A stretch of 64,000 nucleotides of DNA from Deefgea tanakiae (GTDB lineage Bacteria; Pseudomonadota; Gammaproteobacteria; Burkholderiales; Chitinibacteraceae), in NCBI RefSeq assembly GCF_019665765.1, contig NZ_CP081150.1:2170001-2234000 (forward strand), in the 5' to 3' direction. This document shows, one piece after another, positions 12,493 through 21,558 of the stretch (the stretch's first letter is position 1; every line of letters begins with the position of its first letter). Both the position numbers and the translations under genes were made by a program. The notes beneath the pieces were generated by a model. It ran no database searches and was not told the origin of the DNA. It saw nothing but the letters and a program-made list of their open reading frames with translations.

Positions 12493-13707
12493 ATGAATCC
12501 AAAACATCCAATCTATCTTGATTACTCGGCCACGACGCCAGTGGATCCGCGCGTTGCCGCCAAGATGATTCCTTACCTCACCGAAATGTTTGGCAATCCT
12601 GCAAGCCGCTCACATCCATATGGTTGGGAATCTGAAGCTGCAGTTGAAGAAGCCCGTGAGGAAGTGGCCAAACTGGTGAATTGCGATCCAAAAGAAATTG
12701 TTTGGACTTCAGGCGCAACTGAATCCATTAACTTGGCTTTGAAAGGTGCAGCGCACTTTTACCAAACCAAGGGTAAACACATTATCACGGTAAAAACCGA
12801 GCACAAAGCCACACTCGACACGGTACGTGAACTCGAGCGCGAAGGCTTTGATGCGACGTATTTGGGTGTAAAAGAAAACGGCTTGCTCGACCTTGAAGTA
12901 TTAAAAGCCGCGATTCGTACCGATACAATTTTGATTTCAGTGATGTTCGTTAATAACGAAATCGGCGTGATCCAAGACATCGCCACCATCGGTGAAATCT
13001 GCCGCGAGCGCGGTATCGTTTTCCACGTCGATAGTGCGCAAGCAACAGGCAAAGTTGAAATTGACTTGTCGACTTTGAAAGTCGATTTGATGAGCTTCTC
13101 TGCACACAAAACCTACGGCCCGAAAGGCATGGGTGCTTTGTATGTTCGCCGTAAACCCCGCATTCGCCTTGAAGCGCAAATGCACGGTGGCGGTCATGAG
13201 CGCGGTTTCCGTTCTGGCACCCTGGCAACGCACCAAATCGTCGGCATGGGTGAAGCGTTCCGCATTGCCCGTGAAGATATGATTGAAGAAAACAAACGCA
13301 TCGGCGCACTGCGTGATCGTCTGTGGGCTGGTTTAAATGGTATCGAAGAAACTCATTTGAATGGCGATATGGACCAACGTGTTCCGCATAACTTGAACGT
13401 GAGTTTCAATTATGTTGAAGGCGAATCGCTGATTATGGCGCTGAAAGACTTGGCGGTTTCATCAGGCTCAGCATGTACATCTGCATCACTCGAGCCATCG
13501 TACGTATTGCGCGCTTTAGGCCGTTCAGATGAATTGGCGCACAGCTCGATTCGTTTCACCATTGGTCGCTTCACGACCGAAGCCGAAATCGACTTTGCGA
13601 TTGAATTGATCAAAGGCAAGATCGACAAGCTGCGTGCGTTGTCGCCATTGTGGGATATGTATAAAGAAGGCATCGATATTTCGACCATCGAATGGGCTGC
13701 CCACTAA
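12493..13707 (+). CDS. iscS: Cysteine desulfurase IscS
   Basis: A pyridoxal-phosphate enzyme that takes sulfur from cysteine as a persulfide and hands it to IscU and tRNA-thiolation partners. The 404-residue length equals E. coli IscS. The PLP lysine is in [14 protein letters not shown] and the mobile catalytic cysteine in [16 protein letters not shown] (about residue 327). HVDSAQA holds the cofactor Asp. A GGAG lies before the ATG. A small GGGG/CCCC hairpin (12453-12465) lies in the short iscR-iscS gap, a place where E. coli has post-transcriptional control; whether that holds here is unknown. Confidence 0.97.
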   Translation: MNPKHPIYLDYSATTPVDPRVAAKMIPYLTEMFGNPASRSHPYGWESEAAVEEAREEVAKLVNCDPKEIVWTSGATESINLALKGAAHFYQTKGKHIITVKTEHKATLDTVRELEREGFDATYLGVKENGLLDLEVLKAAIRTDTILISVMFVNNEIGVIQDIATIGEICRERGIVFHVDSAQATGKVEIDLSTLKVDLMSFSAHKTYGPKGMGALYVRRKPRIRLEAQMHGGGHERGFRSGTLATHQIVGMGEAFRIAREDMIEENKRIGALRDRLWAGLNGIEETHLNGDMDQRVPHNLNVSFNYVEGESLIMALKDLAVSSGSACTSASLEPSYVLRALGRSDELAHSSIRFTIGRFTTEAEIDFAIELIKGKIDKLRALSPLWDMYKEGIDISTIEWAAH

Positions 13708-13712
13708 AAATT

Positions 13713-13800
13713 ACTGCGGCTCGTAGCGCCATACTGCGTTGCGCTGCCGCTTGTTTACAGAAGTAAACGGCGCAACATCGCGCCTTGTCTGGCACAACGA
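13713..13800. repeat. Structured intergenic element between iscS and iscU
   Basis: This 88-bp stretch in the 288-bp iscS-iscU gap is rich in pairing. GTTGCGC (13738-13744) pairs with GCGCAAC (13770-13776) and encloses a perfect hairpin GTTTAC-AGAA-GTAAAC (13753-13768). A second hairpin GGCGC/GCGCC (13769-13784) overlaps it. It resembles dispersed intergenic repeats of related bacteria, but I cannot confirm this. The rest of the gap (13801-13995) shows only an A/T-rich tract and the GAGG site of iscU. Confidence 0.5.
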
Positions 13801-13995
13801 TCCACGCCAATTTGCACGGATAAATTGAGCAGACATAACAACCGACCCACCCGAAAAAGGTGGTTTGATTCTGGAAATAATTTAAATATTCAAAAATTTT
13901 CCAGCAAGGCACTTTAGGCGCAGACAGTACATTGAGTACGGCAAGCCTAAGTAACGCAGCTGGGGAATTTTTGATTTAGCAAAGAGGCACGTAAA

Positions 13996-14379
13996 ATGGC
14001 ATATAGCGAACAAGTACTCGACCACTATGAAAATCCACGTAACGTGGGTGCGTTTGAAAAAGGTGACGACACCGTGGGTACCGGCATGGTCGGCGCACCT
14101 GCCTGTGGTGACGTGATGAAGTTGCAGATTAAAGTCGGCGCCGATGGCCTGATTGAAGATGCAAAATTCAAAACCTACGGCTGCGGCTCAGCGATTGCTT
14201 CGTCGTCACTCGTCACTGAATGGGTAAAAGGCAAAACGCTAGATCAAGCATTGGCGATCAAAAACACGCACATCGCTGAAGAACTGGCTTTGCCACCGGT
14301 TAAAATTCATTGCTCGATTTTGGCTGAAGACGCCATCAAAGCAGCAGTTGAAGACTACAAGCAAAAACACGGCAATTAA
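13996..14379 (+). CDS. iscU: Fe-S cluster scaffold IscU
   Basis: The scaffold on which [2Fe-2S] and [4Fe-4S] clusters are built before transfer. The 127-residue protein carries the three ligand cysteines in GAPACGDVMKLQ (about 37), YGCGSAIASSS (about 63) and KIHCSILAEDA (about 106). The HscA-binding LPPVK motif precedes the last. GAGG lies before the ATG. It sits after an unusually long 288-bp gap from iscS, so its expression may be set partly by processing of that gap. Confidence 0.97.
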   Translation: MAYSEQVLDHYENPRNVGAFEKGDDTVGTGMVGAPACGDVMKLQIKVGADGLIEDAKFKTYGCGSAIASSSLVTEWVKGKTLDQALAIKNTHIAEELALPPVKIHCSILAEDAIKAAVEDYKQKHGN

Positions 14380-14384
14380 TATCA

Positions 14385-14433
14385 GGGTATCGCCCTCTAG
14401 TCCTTATTGAATATTGGCTAGCGTTTAATACCT
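14385..14433. repeat. Palindromic repeat copy 2 (iscU-iscA gap)
   Basis: An imperfect palindrome of about 49 bp with ends GGGTAT and ATACC, and inner arms containing CTAG on each side (CCTCTAG and GGCTAGCG). It fills nearly the whole iscU-iscA gap, beginning 6 bp after the iscU stop. It belongs to the same family as the element at 10445-10495. Confidence 0.68.
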
Positions 14434-14446
14434 ACATGGAGTTTTT

Positions 14447-14770
14447 ATGTCATTGACACTCAGCGAAGCGGCAGCAAATCACGTTGCCAATTTCATCAAA
14501 AAGCGCGGCAAAGGCCTTGGCATTCGCTTGGCAGTGAAAACCTCAGGCTGCTCAGGCATGGCGTACAAGCTCGAATTTGTTGACGTTGAAAGCGATACTG
14601 ATTTGGTATTTGAAAGCTTTGGCGCCAAAATATTTACCGATGCAAAATCACTGGCGTATCTGGATGGCACTGAGCTGGATTACACCAAAGAAGGTCTCAA
14701 CGAAGGGTTTAAGTTTAATAATCCCAATGTGAAAAACGAATGCGGCTGCGGCGAAAGCTTCGGCGTTTAA
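14447..14770 (+). CDS. iscA: Iron-sulfur cluster carrier IscA
   Basis: An A-type carrier that passes Fe-S clusters to apoproteins. The 107 residues equal E. coli IscA. The three conserved cysteines are in [11 protein letters not shown] (about 35) and [10 protein letters not shown] (about 99 and 101). GGAG lies five bases before the ATG. It lies between iscU and hscB, the standard isc position, so IscA is preferred over its paralogue ErpA. Confidence 0.95.
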   Translation: MSLTLSEAAANHVANFIKKRGKGLGIRLAVKTSGCSGMAYKLEFVDVESDTDLVFESFGAKIFTDAKSLAYLDGTELDYTKEGLNEGFKFNNPNVKNECGCGESFGV

Positions 14771-14782
14771 GCTAGCAATAAT

Positions 14783-14813
14783 GAGGCGCACCTTCAGCGC
14801 CTCACTGCTTTTT
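14783..14813 (+). terminator. Terminator-like hairpin between iscA and hscB
   Basis: GAGGCGC (14783-14789) and GCGCCTC (14797-14803) form a perfect 7-bp stem with a 7-base loop, and ACTGC then five T residues follow. It resembles an intrinsic terminator or attenuator inside the isc operon. If active it would lower hscB-hscA-fdx relative to iscRSUA. Confidence 0.6.
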
Positions 14814-14842
14814 GACTCCGCCCACCCTCCCCGCACAAAGCC

Positions 14843-15373
14843 ATGATCAATTTCAGTCAATCCCATTTCGCCCTGTTTGACTTGCCAATGGCTTTTGCCA
14901 TCGATGCCAAACTGCTCGATACCCGCTACCGCGATGCCGTAGCGCAATATCATCCGGATCGCTTTGCGACTGCATCGGATTCCGATCGTCGCATGAGCTT
15001 GCAAGCTACCACCCATATTAATGAAGCGTACCAGACCTTGAAATCCGGCCTCGCTCGGGCGCGTTATTTGCTCAAACTGGCAGATGTGGACACACAAGAA
15101 GAAACCAATACGGCGATGCCGATGGACTTTTTGATGGCACAAATGGAATGGCGTGAAGGGATTGCGGATGCCAAAGCCAGTCAAAATTTAGACGCACTCG
15201 AAAATCTAGCCAGCGAAATGCGTGCCGAAATGCAAGCCCTTGAGAGCAAACTCGCAACGCAAATCGATACGCAACAAGACTATATCCACGCGGCAATGAG
15301 CGTGAGAAAATTACGTTTTATGGAAAAGCTCGACCAAGAGATTGGCGATGCGATTGAAGCGATTATGTATTAA
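14843..15373 (+). CDS. hscB: Co-chaperone HscB
   Basis: A J-domain protein that brings IscU to HscA and stimulates its ATPase. The 176-residue protein (E. coli 171) has an N-terminal J domain with the HPD motif in AQYHPDRFAT at about residue 36. A C-terminal three-helix bundle for IscU binding follows, starting around PMDFLMAQMEWREG. No good ribosome site is seen before the ATG, which follows a terminator-like hairpin. Weak translation or dependence on upstream translation is possible. Confidence 0.94.
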   Translation: MINFSQSHFALFDLPMAFAIDAKLLDTRYRDAVAQYHPDRFATASDSDRRMSLQATTHINEAYQTLKSGLARARYLLKLADVDTQEETNTAMPMDFLMAQMEWREGIADAKASQNLDALENLASEMRAEMQALESKLATQIDTQQDYIHAAMSVRKLRFMEKLDQEIGDAIEAIMY

Positions 15374-15448
15374 TACTTTGAGCAAATAGCAGATGTGCTA
15401 ATTTACTCAAACCAACTTGACACCCGTGGATAAAATCGCAAAGAACCA

Positions 15449-15499
15449 AGGGTATATACCTAAAGCCATTTTAAATTAATTGCTTCAGGCATATACCTT
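15449..15499. repeat. Palindromic repeat copy 3 (hscB-hscA gap)
   Basis: A 51-bp imperfect palindrome with arms AGGGTATATACCTAAAGC and GCTTCAGGCATATACCTT that pair at 15 of 18 positions, around a centre ATTTTAAATTAAT. It lies in the 165-bp gap between hscB and hscA, read in the same direction, so it cannot be a simple end-of-operon terminator. Confidence 0.75.
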
Positions 15500-15538
15500 A
15501 AAGCATTTTAATCTATTAGATTTTTAGGATTTAAGCCA

Positions 15539-17395
15539 ATGGCTTTGTTGCAAATCTCCGAACCCGGCCTCTCTGCTGCACCACACCAACATCGCTTGGC
15601 GGTGGGCATTGACTTGGGCACGACCAATTCCTTGGTGGCCAGTGTAAAAAGCGGTAGCGCGGTGTGCTTGCCCGACCATGATGGCCGTACGCTGTTACCT
15701 TCGGTCGTACATTACGGTAAGGACGACAGCCTACTGGTTGGCCATGCTGCGCAGCAAAAACAGAACGAAGACCCATCTAACACACTGGTTTCGGTCAAGC
15801 GCTTTATGGGGCGTGGCATCAATGACATCGCAGACCTCGCTACGCCGTATCGCTTTGTTGACGAGCCGGGCATGCTCAAAATCGTCACGCGCGCGGGGAT
15901 TAAAAGCCCAGTCGAAGTATCAAGCGAAATCCTCAAAAACCTCAAAGCCCGAGCAGAAGAAAGCCTCGGTGGTGAACTCGTCGGCGCAGTGATAACCGTT
16001 CCCGCTTATTTCGACGATGCGCAGCGCCAAGCAACTAAAGATGCTGCGACGCTAGCGGGCATCAATGTTTTACGTCTACTGAATGAACCGACTGCCGCAG
16101 CGATTGCTTATGGTTTAGACAATAGTTCGGAGGGCACGTATGTCATCTACGATTTGGGTGGCGGTACGTTTGATGTGTCGGTGCTTGAACTGACGCGTGG
16201 CGTGTTTGAAGTGCGCGCGACCTCAGGCGACTCTCAACTCGGTGGCGACGATTTTGACCACCGTATTTACTGCTGGATTTTAGAGCAAGCTGGCATTCAC
16301 GGCCCCAATCCACACGATACCCGTCTGCTACTCACGCGCGCTCGCGAAGCCAAAGAAGCACTGACAGATCATCTGACAACGCGCATTACCGCGGTGCTCA
16401 GCGATGGCAGCATCGTTGATTTGGAACTGAGCGCTGAGCTATTTCATAAAATGACCGCGCACCAAATCAGCAAAACGCTACTGCCAGTCAAAAAAGCCTT
16501 GCGTGACGCCAAACTCAATATCACCGACATCAAAGGCGTGGTGCTGGTTGGCGGCGCAACACGCATGCCGCATGTACGCAAGGCAGTGAGCGAATTATTT
16601 GGTCAAGCACCACTGACTAATCTCGATCCTGATAAAGTTGTTGCCATCGGCGCGGCGATTCAAGCAGATGTGCTGGCCGGCAATAAGGGCGACGACGATT
16701 GGTTGCTGCTGGACGTGATCCCGCTCTCACTGGGTCTGGAAACCATGGGCGGCTTGGTCGAAAAAGTCATTCCACGCAATAGCACCATCCCTACCGCACG
16801 CGCGCAAGAATTCACCACGTTTAAAGATGGCCAAACGGCGATGGCGATTCATGTGTTGCAAGGTGAGCGCGAGTTGGTGACCGATTGCCGTAGTTTGGCG
16901 CGTTTTGAATTGCGCGGTATTCCGCCGATGGTAGCGGGTGCGGCGCGAATTCGTGTGACCTTCCAAGTCGATGCCGATGGCCTGCTATCCGTTTCAGCAC
17001 GCGAACAATCAACCGGCATTGAAGCCAGCATCGCGGTGAAACCATCGTACGGTCTGAGCGACGATGAAATCAGCCGCATGCTGACCGAGTCGATGACGCA
17101 CGCACACGTCGATGTGCAAGCACGTAAACTCGCCGAAGCGCGTGTGGAAGCCGAGAGCATTGTCACCGCCGTATTGGTGGCGCTCGATACTGATGGGCAG
17201 CTGCTTAACGATGCCGAGCGCGCGCCGATTGAAGCGGCGATTGCAGATTTGCAAATGGCTGCAGCCGCAGGCGACGCCAATGCGATTATCGCCGCCACCG
17301 AATTACTCAATGCCACCACCGATGAATTTGCCAGCCGCCGAATGAATGCAGCTGTTAAACGCGGTTTGGCAGGCCACAAAATTACTGAGATTTAA
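15539..17395 (+). CDS. hscA: Hsp70-type chaperone HscA
   Basis: A specialised Hsp70 that binds the LPPVK motif of IscU and drives cluster release. The 618 residues compare with 616 in E. coli HscA. The ATPase domain starts [16 protein letters not shown]. The second signature [17 protein letters not shown] is near residue 200 and [14 protein letters not shown] near 340. The substrate domain begins around [13 protein letters not shown]. The N-terminal extension before the first motif and the operon position separate it from DnaK. AGGA lies before the ATG. Confidence 0.96.
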   Translation: MALLQISEPGLSAAPHQHRLAVGIDLGTTNSLVASVKSGSAVCLPDHDGRTLLPSVVHYGKDDSLLVGHAAQQKQNEDPSNTLVSVKRFMGRGINDIADLATPYRFVDEPGMLKIVTRAGIKSPVEVSSEILKNLKARAEESLGGELVGAVITVPAYFDDAQRQATKDAATLAGINVLRLLNEPTAAAIAYGLDNSSEGTYVIYDLGGGTFDVSVLELTRGVFEVRATSGDSQLGGDDFDHRIYCWILEQAGIHGPNPHDTRLLLTRAREAKEALTDHLTTRITAVLSDGSIVDLELSAELFHKMTAHQISKTLLPVKKALRDAKLNITDIKGVVLVGGATRMPHVRKAVSELFGQAPLTNLDPDKVVAIGAAIQADVLAGNKGDDDWLLLDVIPLSLGLETMGGLVEKVIPRNSTIPTARAQEFTTFKDGQTAMAIHVLQGERELVTDCRSLARFELRGIPPMVAGAARIRVTFQVDADGLLSVSAREQSTGIEASIAVKPSYGLSDDEISRMLTESMTHAHVDVQARKLAEARVEAESIVTAVLVALDTDGQLLNDAERAPIEAAIADLQMAAAAGDANAIIAATELLNATTDEFASRRMNAAVKRGLAGHKITEI

Positions 17396-17406
17396 GGATT
17401 ATTTGC

Positions 17407-17745
17407 ATGACACAGATCGTTGTTCTTCCCCACCCATCACTGTGCCCAGAAGGCGCAGTCCTTGATGTTGAGCCGGGCACGACCATTTGCGATGCGCTGC
17501 TCGCCAATGACATTGAAATCGAACACGCTTGCGAAAAGTCATGTGCCTGTACCACTTGCCACGTTTTGGTGCGCGAAGGCTTAGCTAGTTTGAATGAAGC
17601 TGACGAGCTCGAAGAAGACCAACTCGATAAAGCTTGGGGCTTAGAAGCTTGCTCACGTCTATCGTGCCAAGCCGAAGTGGCAGGTGTTGATTTAGTTGTT
17701 GAGTTGCCAAAATACACGATCAACCACGCTCGCGAACATCATTAA
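17407..17745 (+). CDS. fdx: ISC-type [2Fe-2S] ferredoxin
   Basis: An adrenodoxin-like ferredoxin that supplies electrons for cluster assembly. The 112 residues (E. coli Fdx 111) hold the ligands in CEKSCACTTCHVLV (three of these, near 42, 48 and 51) and EACSRLSCQAEV (near 87). The ATG has AAGGA upstream and lies 11 bp after hscA, so the two are coupled. Confidence 0.95.
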   Translation: MTQIVVLPHPSLCPEGAVLDVEPGTTICDALLANDIEIEHACEKSCACTTCHVLVREGLASLNEADELEEDQLDKAWGLEACSRLSCQAEVAGVDLVVELPKYTINHAREHH

Positions 17746-17773
17746 GCTTAAGGCGAACAACGCTCAATATATG

Positions 17774-17822
17774 ATGTATACGCATAAAGATATTTATTAT
17801 TAATGGCTAGACAACAATACCC
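17774..17822. repeat. Palindromic repeat copy 4 (fdx-iscX gap), degraded
   Basis: About 49 bp with a left end GTATACG and a right half TTAATGGCTAG...AATACCC. The right half matches the right halves of the other copies (compare ATAATGGCTA at 53105-53114). The left arm is poor, so this looks like a decayed member. It fills most of the 91-bp gap between fdx and iscX. Confidence 0.45.
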
Positions 17823-17836
17823 AATGGAGTGCAATC

Positions 17837-18031
17837 ATGAAATGGACTGACAGCCGTGACATCGCCATTGAATTGGCAGAAAAATTCCCTGATGTTGATC
17901 CAAAAACCATTCGCTTTACTGATTTGCGTGATTGGGTCATGGAGCTCGATGGTTTTGATGATGATCCAAAACATTGCGGCGAAAAAATTCTGGAAGCAAT
18001 CCAACTGCTCTGGATGGATGAAGCAGAGTAA
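17837..18031 (+). CDS. iscX: Fe-S assembly accessory protein IscX
   Basis: A 64-residue acidic protein (E. coli 66) that binds IscS and iron and modulates cluster assembly. It has the family features MKWTDSRDIAIELAEKFPD, DVDPKTIRFTDLRDWV and the acidic end LLWMDEAE. It is the last gene of the isc operon. Confidence 0.94.
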   Translation: MKWTDSRDIAIELAEKFPDVDPKTIRFTDLRDWVMELDGFDDDPKHCGEKILEAIQLLWMDEAE

Positions 18032-18037
18032 TTCACA

Positions 18038-18085
18038 TTGATCGGCCTCACCATCCCATAGCGATGGACATTTGATGCCGATCAA
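18038..18085. other. Nested inverted repeat after iscX
   Basis: A perfect 9-bp pair TTGATCGGC (18038-18046) and GCCGATCAA (18077-18085) encloses a smaller pair CCATC/GATGG. It begins 7 bp after the iscX stop. It could stabilise or end the isc transcript, but no T-run follows. Confidence 0.55.
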
Positions 18086-18184
18086 CCGCTTATCCGAACA
18101 GCATAAAATGTAGTGCATAACCACATGTCAGCAAAGATTAGAATACGCTAAACTAGCTTCTTTGCCCTTTCTTCGGCCCAACGC

Positions 18185-19132
18185 ATGTCTTACCCTCAAT
18201 GCTCTGCCGCGCAACATACTCTTTATGCGCGGCAGCAACTCATGCCACTCTTAGCGCTTGAACCCAGTGAACACAGTGTAGTCACGCAAGTCGCTGAAAT
18301 CGTCGCCCACATTTACGCCAGTTGTGAAAAAAGCCCCGATGTCGCACTAGCGATGATTCAGCTTGATCATCGTGCACCCTACGCTATTCGCCACGCCGTC
18401 AATGTGGCGGTCATTGTGAATTTGGTCTTGGAAAACTTAGGACAAAGCCAAGGGGAACGCTGGCACTTTGTCGCAGCCGCACTGACGATGAATATCGGCA
18501 TGTATGATCTGCAAAATACCTTGGCCCAACAAAGCACCCCGCTGACTGAAGAGCAAAAAACCCACATTCGGCAACACCCTAGCATCGGGCGTGAATTACT
18601 GCGCAGCGCAGGTGTGGCCGATGCGGTGTGGCTTGAATGCGTGGCGCAGCACCATGAAGCCCCCGATGGGAGCGGCTATCCGCTCAAACTCGCTGGTGAT
18701 GAGATTTTATTTGGTGCACGCCTAATTGGGATTGCCGACCGTTATTGCGCACTACTCTCGAATACAACCTATCGCAGCAGCCAGTCGGCCGATATGGCAC
18801 TGCAAAATTCGTTACAAAGTGATGGCGGCAGCCTGGATGATAAATTACTCAATTTATTTACCCAAACCATCGGCAGCTACCCACCTGGCTCGGTGGTGCA
18901 ACTCAATAATGGCGAAACAGGTGTGGTGATACGGCAGGATAAAAACAGCAAATTCCCCCAAGTACTCGCCCTATTTAATCAGAGCGATCTGCTTCATCCG
19001 CAGCCCCCCGTTCGCAATAGCGCGATTGCCGAATACGGAATTTTGAAAGTACTCGACAATCGTATCGTTGCTGGGGCTATGCCTTTGGCTTTAATTTGGG
19101 GTGATGCCGCCATAGTCTCGGGCTCTGCATAG
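18185..19132 (+). CDS. HD-GYP domain protein with degenerate active site
   Basis: A 315-residue cytosolic protein whose middle part aligns with HD-GYP c-di-GMP phosphodiesterases. HHEAPDGSGYPLKLAG (about residue 158-173) keeps the GYP signature, and HAVNVAVIVNLVLENLG keeps the first histidine. The metal-binding HD pair, normally LLHDIGK, is replaced by ALTMNIGMYDL (about 98-108), and the later DxYDA is DRYCA. It is therefore probably not a standard phosphodiesterase and may be a binding or regulatory protein. It lies 153 bp after iscX in the same direction. The residues are clear; the loss of activity is inferred. Confidence 0.78.
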   Translation: MSYPQCSAAQHTLYARQQLMPLLALEPSEHSVVTQVAEIVAHIYASCEKSPDVALAMIQLDHRAPYAIRHAVNVAVIVNLVLENLGQSQGERWHFVAAALTMNIGMYDLQNTLAQQSTPLTEEQKTHIRQHPSIGRELLRSAGVADAVWLECVAQHHEAPDGSGYPLKLAGDEILFGARLIGIADRYCALLSNTTYRSSQSADMALQNSLQSDGGSLDDKLLNLFTQTIGSYPPGSVVQLNNGETGVVIRQDKNSKFPQVLALFNQSDLLHPQPPVRNSAIAEYGILKVLDNRIVAGAMPLALIWGDAAIVSGSA

Positions 19133-19149
19133 CGCCCTAGTATTGACCT

Positions 19150-19431
19150 TTATTTCATCATCGGTGCTGATGCGTGGTGGCCTTTACCTTTCCTTCCGCA
19201 ATTAGCACGCATGTGTTCTCGTGCAGCACGGCGCTCTTCTACTGTCAGCACGCCATCTTTATTGGTATCCATAAGGTCGAATTTTGCCTCTGACATTTTT
19301 TGGAACTCAGCTTTGCTCACATCGCCTTTCGGTGTCATTTCAGCCACAGGACAAGCTGGGCTAGCGGCATAGGCCATTGAAGTCGAAACAACAGCGGCGG
19401 CGAGCAAGAGAGCTTGGATTGAGGTACGCAT
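19150..19431 (-). CDS. Small secreted EF-hand protein
   Basis: A 93-residue protein starting at the ATG at 19429-19431, chosen because GGAG lies seven bases upstream and a signal peptide then begins at once (MRTSIQALLLAAAVVSTSMAYA). The mature part holds one clear EF-hand loop, DTNKDGVLTVEE, after a possible degenerate one (TPKGDVSKAEFQKM). It has two cysteines, and the C-terminus is rich in Lys, His and Met. It probably binds calcium in the periplasm; role unknown. Convergent with the HD-GYP gene, 17 bp apart. Confidence 0.82.
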   Translation of the reverse strand: MRTSIQALLLAAAVVSTSMAYAASPACPVAEMTPKGDVSKAEFQKMSEAKFDLMDTNKDGVLTVEERRAAREHMRANCGRKGKGHHASAPMMK

Positions 19432-19526
19432 TTTGATTCTCCGAATTTGCAAACTGCACCATGCAGCTTGAGCTATGTGATATAACGTCGCACACTTCAA
19501 TCCAGTTGACACAGCTAGAGGAAAAA

Positions 19527-19838
19527 ATGATTTTCAACGAACAACTCGCCACACTCCCTACGATTGCTCACTTGGCAGCACTTGAGTTACTAGACGGAGA
19601 AACTGTCATTGCGCGAATAGAGAATAAACCCGGCCAAGCGGGTAGCGTTCGCGTTTACCACGCACTGTTTCAAGAGTTTGGCGCGATTGATGCTTTAGCA
19701 GCTCAAAAAGGTTTGCGCATTTACGCAGAACACACACAAGATGCGGAAGCATTCCCAGGCAAACACCCCAATATTGATCGACTTATCGAAATTGCGGCGA
19801 AAAAGCAAGCATTGGCCGTACGCTTGATTGCTGCTTAA
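19527..19838 (+). CDS. DUF2322 family protein
   Basis: A 103-residue cytosolic protein. The start is the ATG at 19527 (MIFNEQLATLPTIAHL), preceded by AGAGGA; a longer in-frame start 22 codons upstream has no such site. The sequence NKPGQAGSVRVYHALFQEFGAID and the PGKHPNIDRLIEI end look like the DUF2322 family found in betaproteobacteria. No function is known. It diverges from the EF-hand gene and is convergent with rhlE, with a symmetric terminator between. Confidence 0.7.
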   Translation: MIFNEQLATLPTIAHLAALELLDGETVIARIENKPGQAGSVRVYHALFQEFGAIDALAAQKGLRIYAEHTQDAEAFPGKHPNIDRLIEIAAKKQALAVRLIAA

Positions 19839-19858
19839 GCAGCACACTAACGACAGAC

Positions 19859-19889
19859 AAAAAAATGGACTCTGAACGAGTCCATTTTT
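19859..19889. terminator. Bidirectional terminator
   Basis: AAAATGGACTC (19862-19872), loop TGAAC, GAGTCCATTTT (19878-19888): an 11-bp perfect stem flanked by A and T runs. It serves both the DUF2322 gene and the convergent rhlE. Confidence 0.85.
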
Positions 19890-19895
19890 ACATTA

Positions 19896-21278
19896 TCAAG
19901 ATTTATTGCGTTGCGGCGGCTGAAACAGCGCAGCGATTTGCGGTGGGCGTTTTGGCAACTTGGGTAGATTGCTTGGGAATGCGGGCACCTCACTCGCTTC
20001 ACGTTGCGCACGGGATGGCATACGCTCTAGCTGCTTGTACTCTTTCACGCCTTTGTCAGTCGTTGGATCTGTGTGGTGACGGCGTTCGGCACGCGGTGGG
20101 CGCTCGCGCTCATCAATCACTTGAATCGTTCCCGGCGAGAAACCGTGCACTGGAATCAAAGGCATCTCACGATTCAATAGCTTTTTGATGCCTTCGTATG
20201 ATTTACCTTCTTCGGGCGCAACGAGTGAAATCGCCACCCCCGTAGCACCTGCACGGCCAGTACGGCCAATACGATGCACGTAATCTTCTGGCGTGGTTGG
20301 CAATTCGTAATTCACTACAAAGGGTAAATCTGTAACATCCAAACCACGCGCGGCAACATCAGTTGCGACCAGCACCTGAATTTCACCCGCTTTAAATTTG
20401 GTAAGCGCTTCAGTGCGTGAACGTTGATCGCGATCTCCGTGAATCGCTTCGCAACTAAAGCCAGCGCGTTTTAGATCGCGCGCCACTTGGTCAGTACCAA
20501 TCTTGGTCCGGCAGAAAACGATCACTTGCGTCATTTGATGCACACGAATCAAATGCGCCAACAAAGCACGTTTACGGGCCGTTTCAACCGGATGCAATTC
20601 TTGCTTTACTGATTCATTGGCTGAGTTTTTGCGAGCGACTTCGATTTTCACCGGCTCATGCATAAACTGCTTAGATAACTTCAGGATTTCTGGCGCAAAG
20701 GTCGCCGAGAACAATAGCGTTTGTTTGCGATTAGTACACAAATTAAAAATATTTTGAATATCCAGAATGAAACCCATATCGAGCATACGATCGGCTTCAT
20801 CAAGGACCAAAATTTCAACTTGCGATAAATTAATTGATTTTTGCTGAATGTGATCGAGCAAACGGCCCGGCGTGGCCACCAGCACTTCGATGCCTTCACG
20901 GAGCGCAGGGATTTGTGCTTTGATATCAACGCCACCGTAGACCACATGGCTGCGTAATCCCGAGCCCTTGCTGTACGTCGCTACATTGGCGTAAACCTGA
21001 TCGGCTAATTCGCGCGTTGGCGTCAGAATCAAAGCACGAATCGGATGACGCGCTGGTGAAGCGCTGTGGTTCGCGTGGCGAATAATGCGCGTCAAAATCG
21101 GCAAAGTGAACGCGGCCGTTTTGCCCGTTCCCGTTTGAGCAGCGCCCAAGACGTCTTTACCTTCCAAAATAACAGGAATCGCCTCAGCCTGGATTGCGGT
21201 CGGGGTTTCATAGCCTTGCTCAACAACCGCCTTCAAAACTTCAGGCGCCAAGCCTAGTGATGCAAATGTGATACCCAT
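19896..21278 (-). CDS. rhlE: DEAD-box RNA helicase RhlE
   Basis: An ATP-dependent RNA helicase probably acting in ribosome assembly and RNA decay. The start is the ATG at 21276-21278 (MGITFASLGLAPEVL), with GGAG four bases upstream, giving 460 residues. Motifs in order: Q motif GYETPTAIQAEAIP, Walker A AAQTGTGKTAAF, PTRELADQV, DEADRMLDMGF, SATFAPEI, VATDVAARGLDV and HRIGRTGRAG. The basic tail after about residue 390 (RPPRAERRHHTDP) is typical of RhlE and suits RNA binding. Membership of RhlE rather than DbpA/SrmB is by overall resemblance. Confidence 0.88.
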   Translation of the reverse strand: MGITFASLGLAPEVLKAVVEQGYETPTAIQAEAIPVILEGKDVLGAAQTGTGKTAAFTLPILTRIIRHANHSASPARHPIRALILTPTRELADQVYANVATYSKGSGLRSHVVYGGVDIKAQIPALREGIEVLVATPGRLLDHIQQKSINLSQVEILVLDEADRMLDMGFILDIQNIFNLCTNRKQTLLFSATFAPEILKLSKQFMHEPVKIEVARKNSANESVKQELHPVETARKRALLAHLIRVHQMTQVIVFCRTKIGTDQVARDLKRAGFSCEAIHGDRDQRSRTEALTKFKAGEIQVLVATDVAARGLDVTDLPFVVNYELPTTPEDYVHRIGRTGRAGATGVAISLVAPEEGKSYEGIKKLLNREMPLIPVHGFSPGTIQVIDERERPPRAERRHHTDPTTDKGVKEYKQLERMPSRAQREASEVPAFPSNLPKLPKRPPQIAALFQPPQRNKS

Positions 21279-21558
21279 TACGCTCCAATACTGCTGAAAA
21301 ACTAAAGGCAGCACTTTACACCAAATGGCGCTTTATGCCTACCCAAGACTGGTCATAAGCGGCGGCGCAGGCCATAAAATTCAGATTAAAACCAAGCATT
21401 TAAGCCCATGATGCCCGCCCAAGTTCAGAGCGCCTAACTCAAGCACACCGCCGTAGACGTCAACCGCATTTAAAACAAATTTCGACCCAGATCAGTGCAA
21501 ATGCATCCTTTCGCAGTAAACTAGCGATTCTCACTCAGCCACTCTCTGGAGCCACCGT

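Noticed and set aside
15539-17395. Calling this gene dnaK
   Set aside because: N-terminal extension, length and position between hscB and fdx identify HscA.
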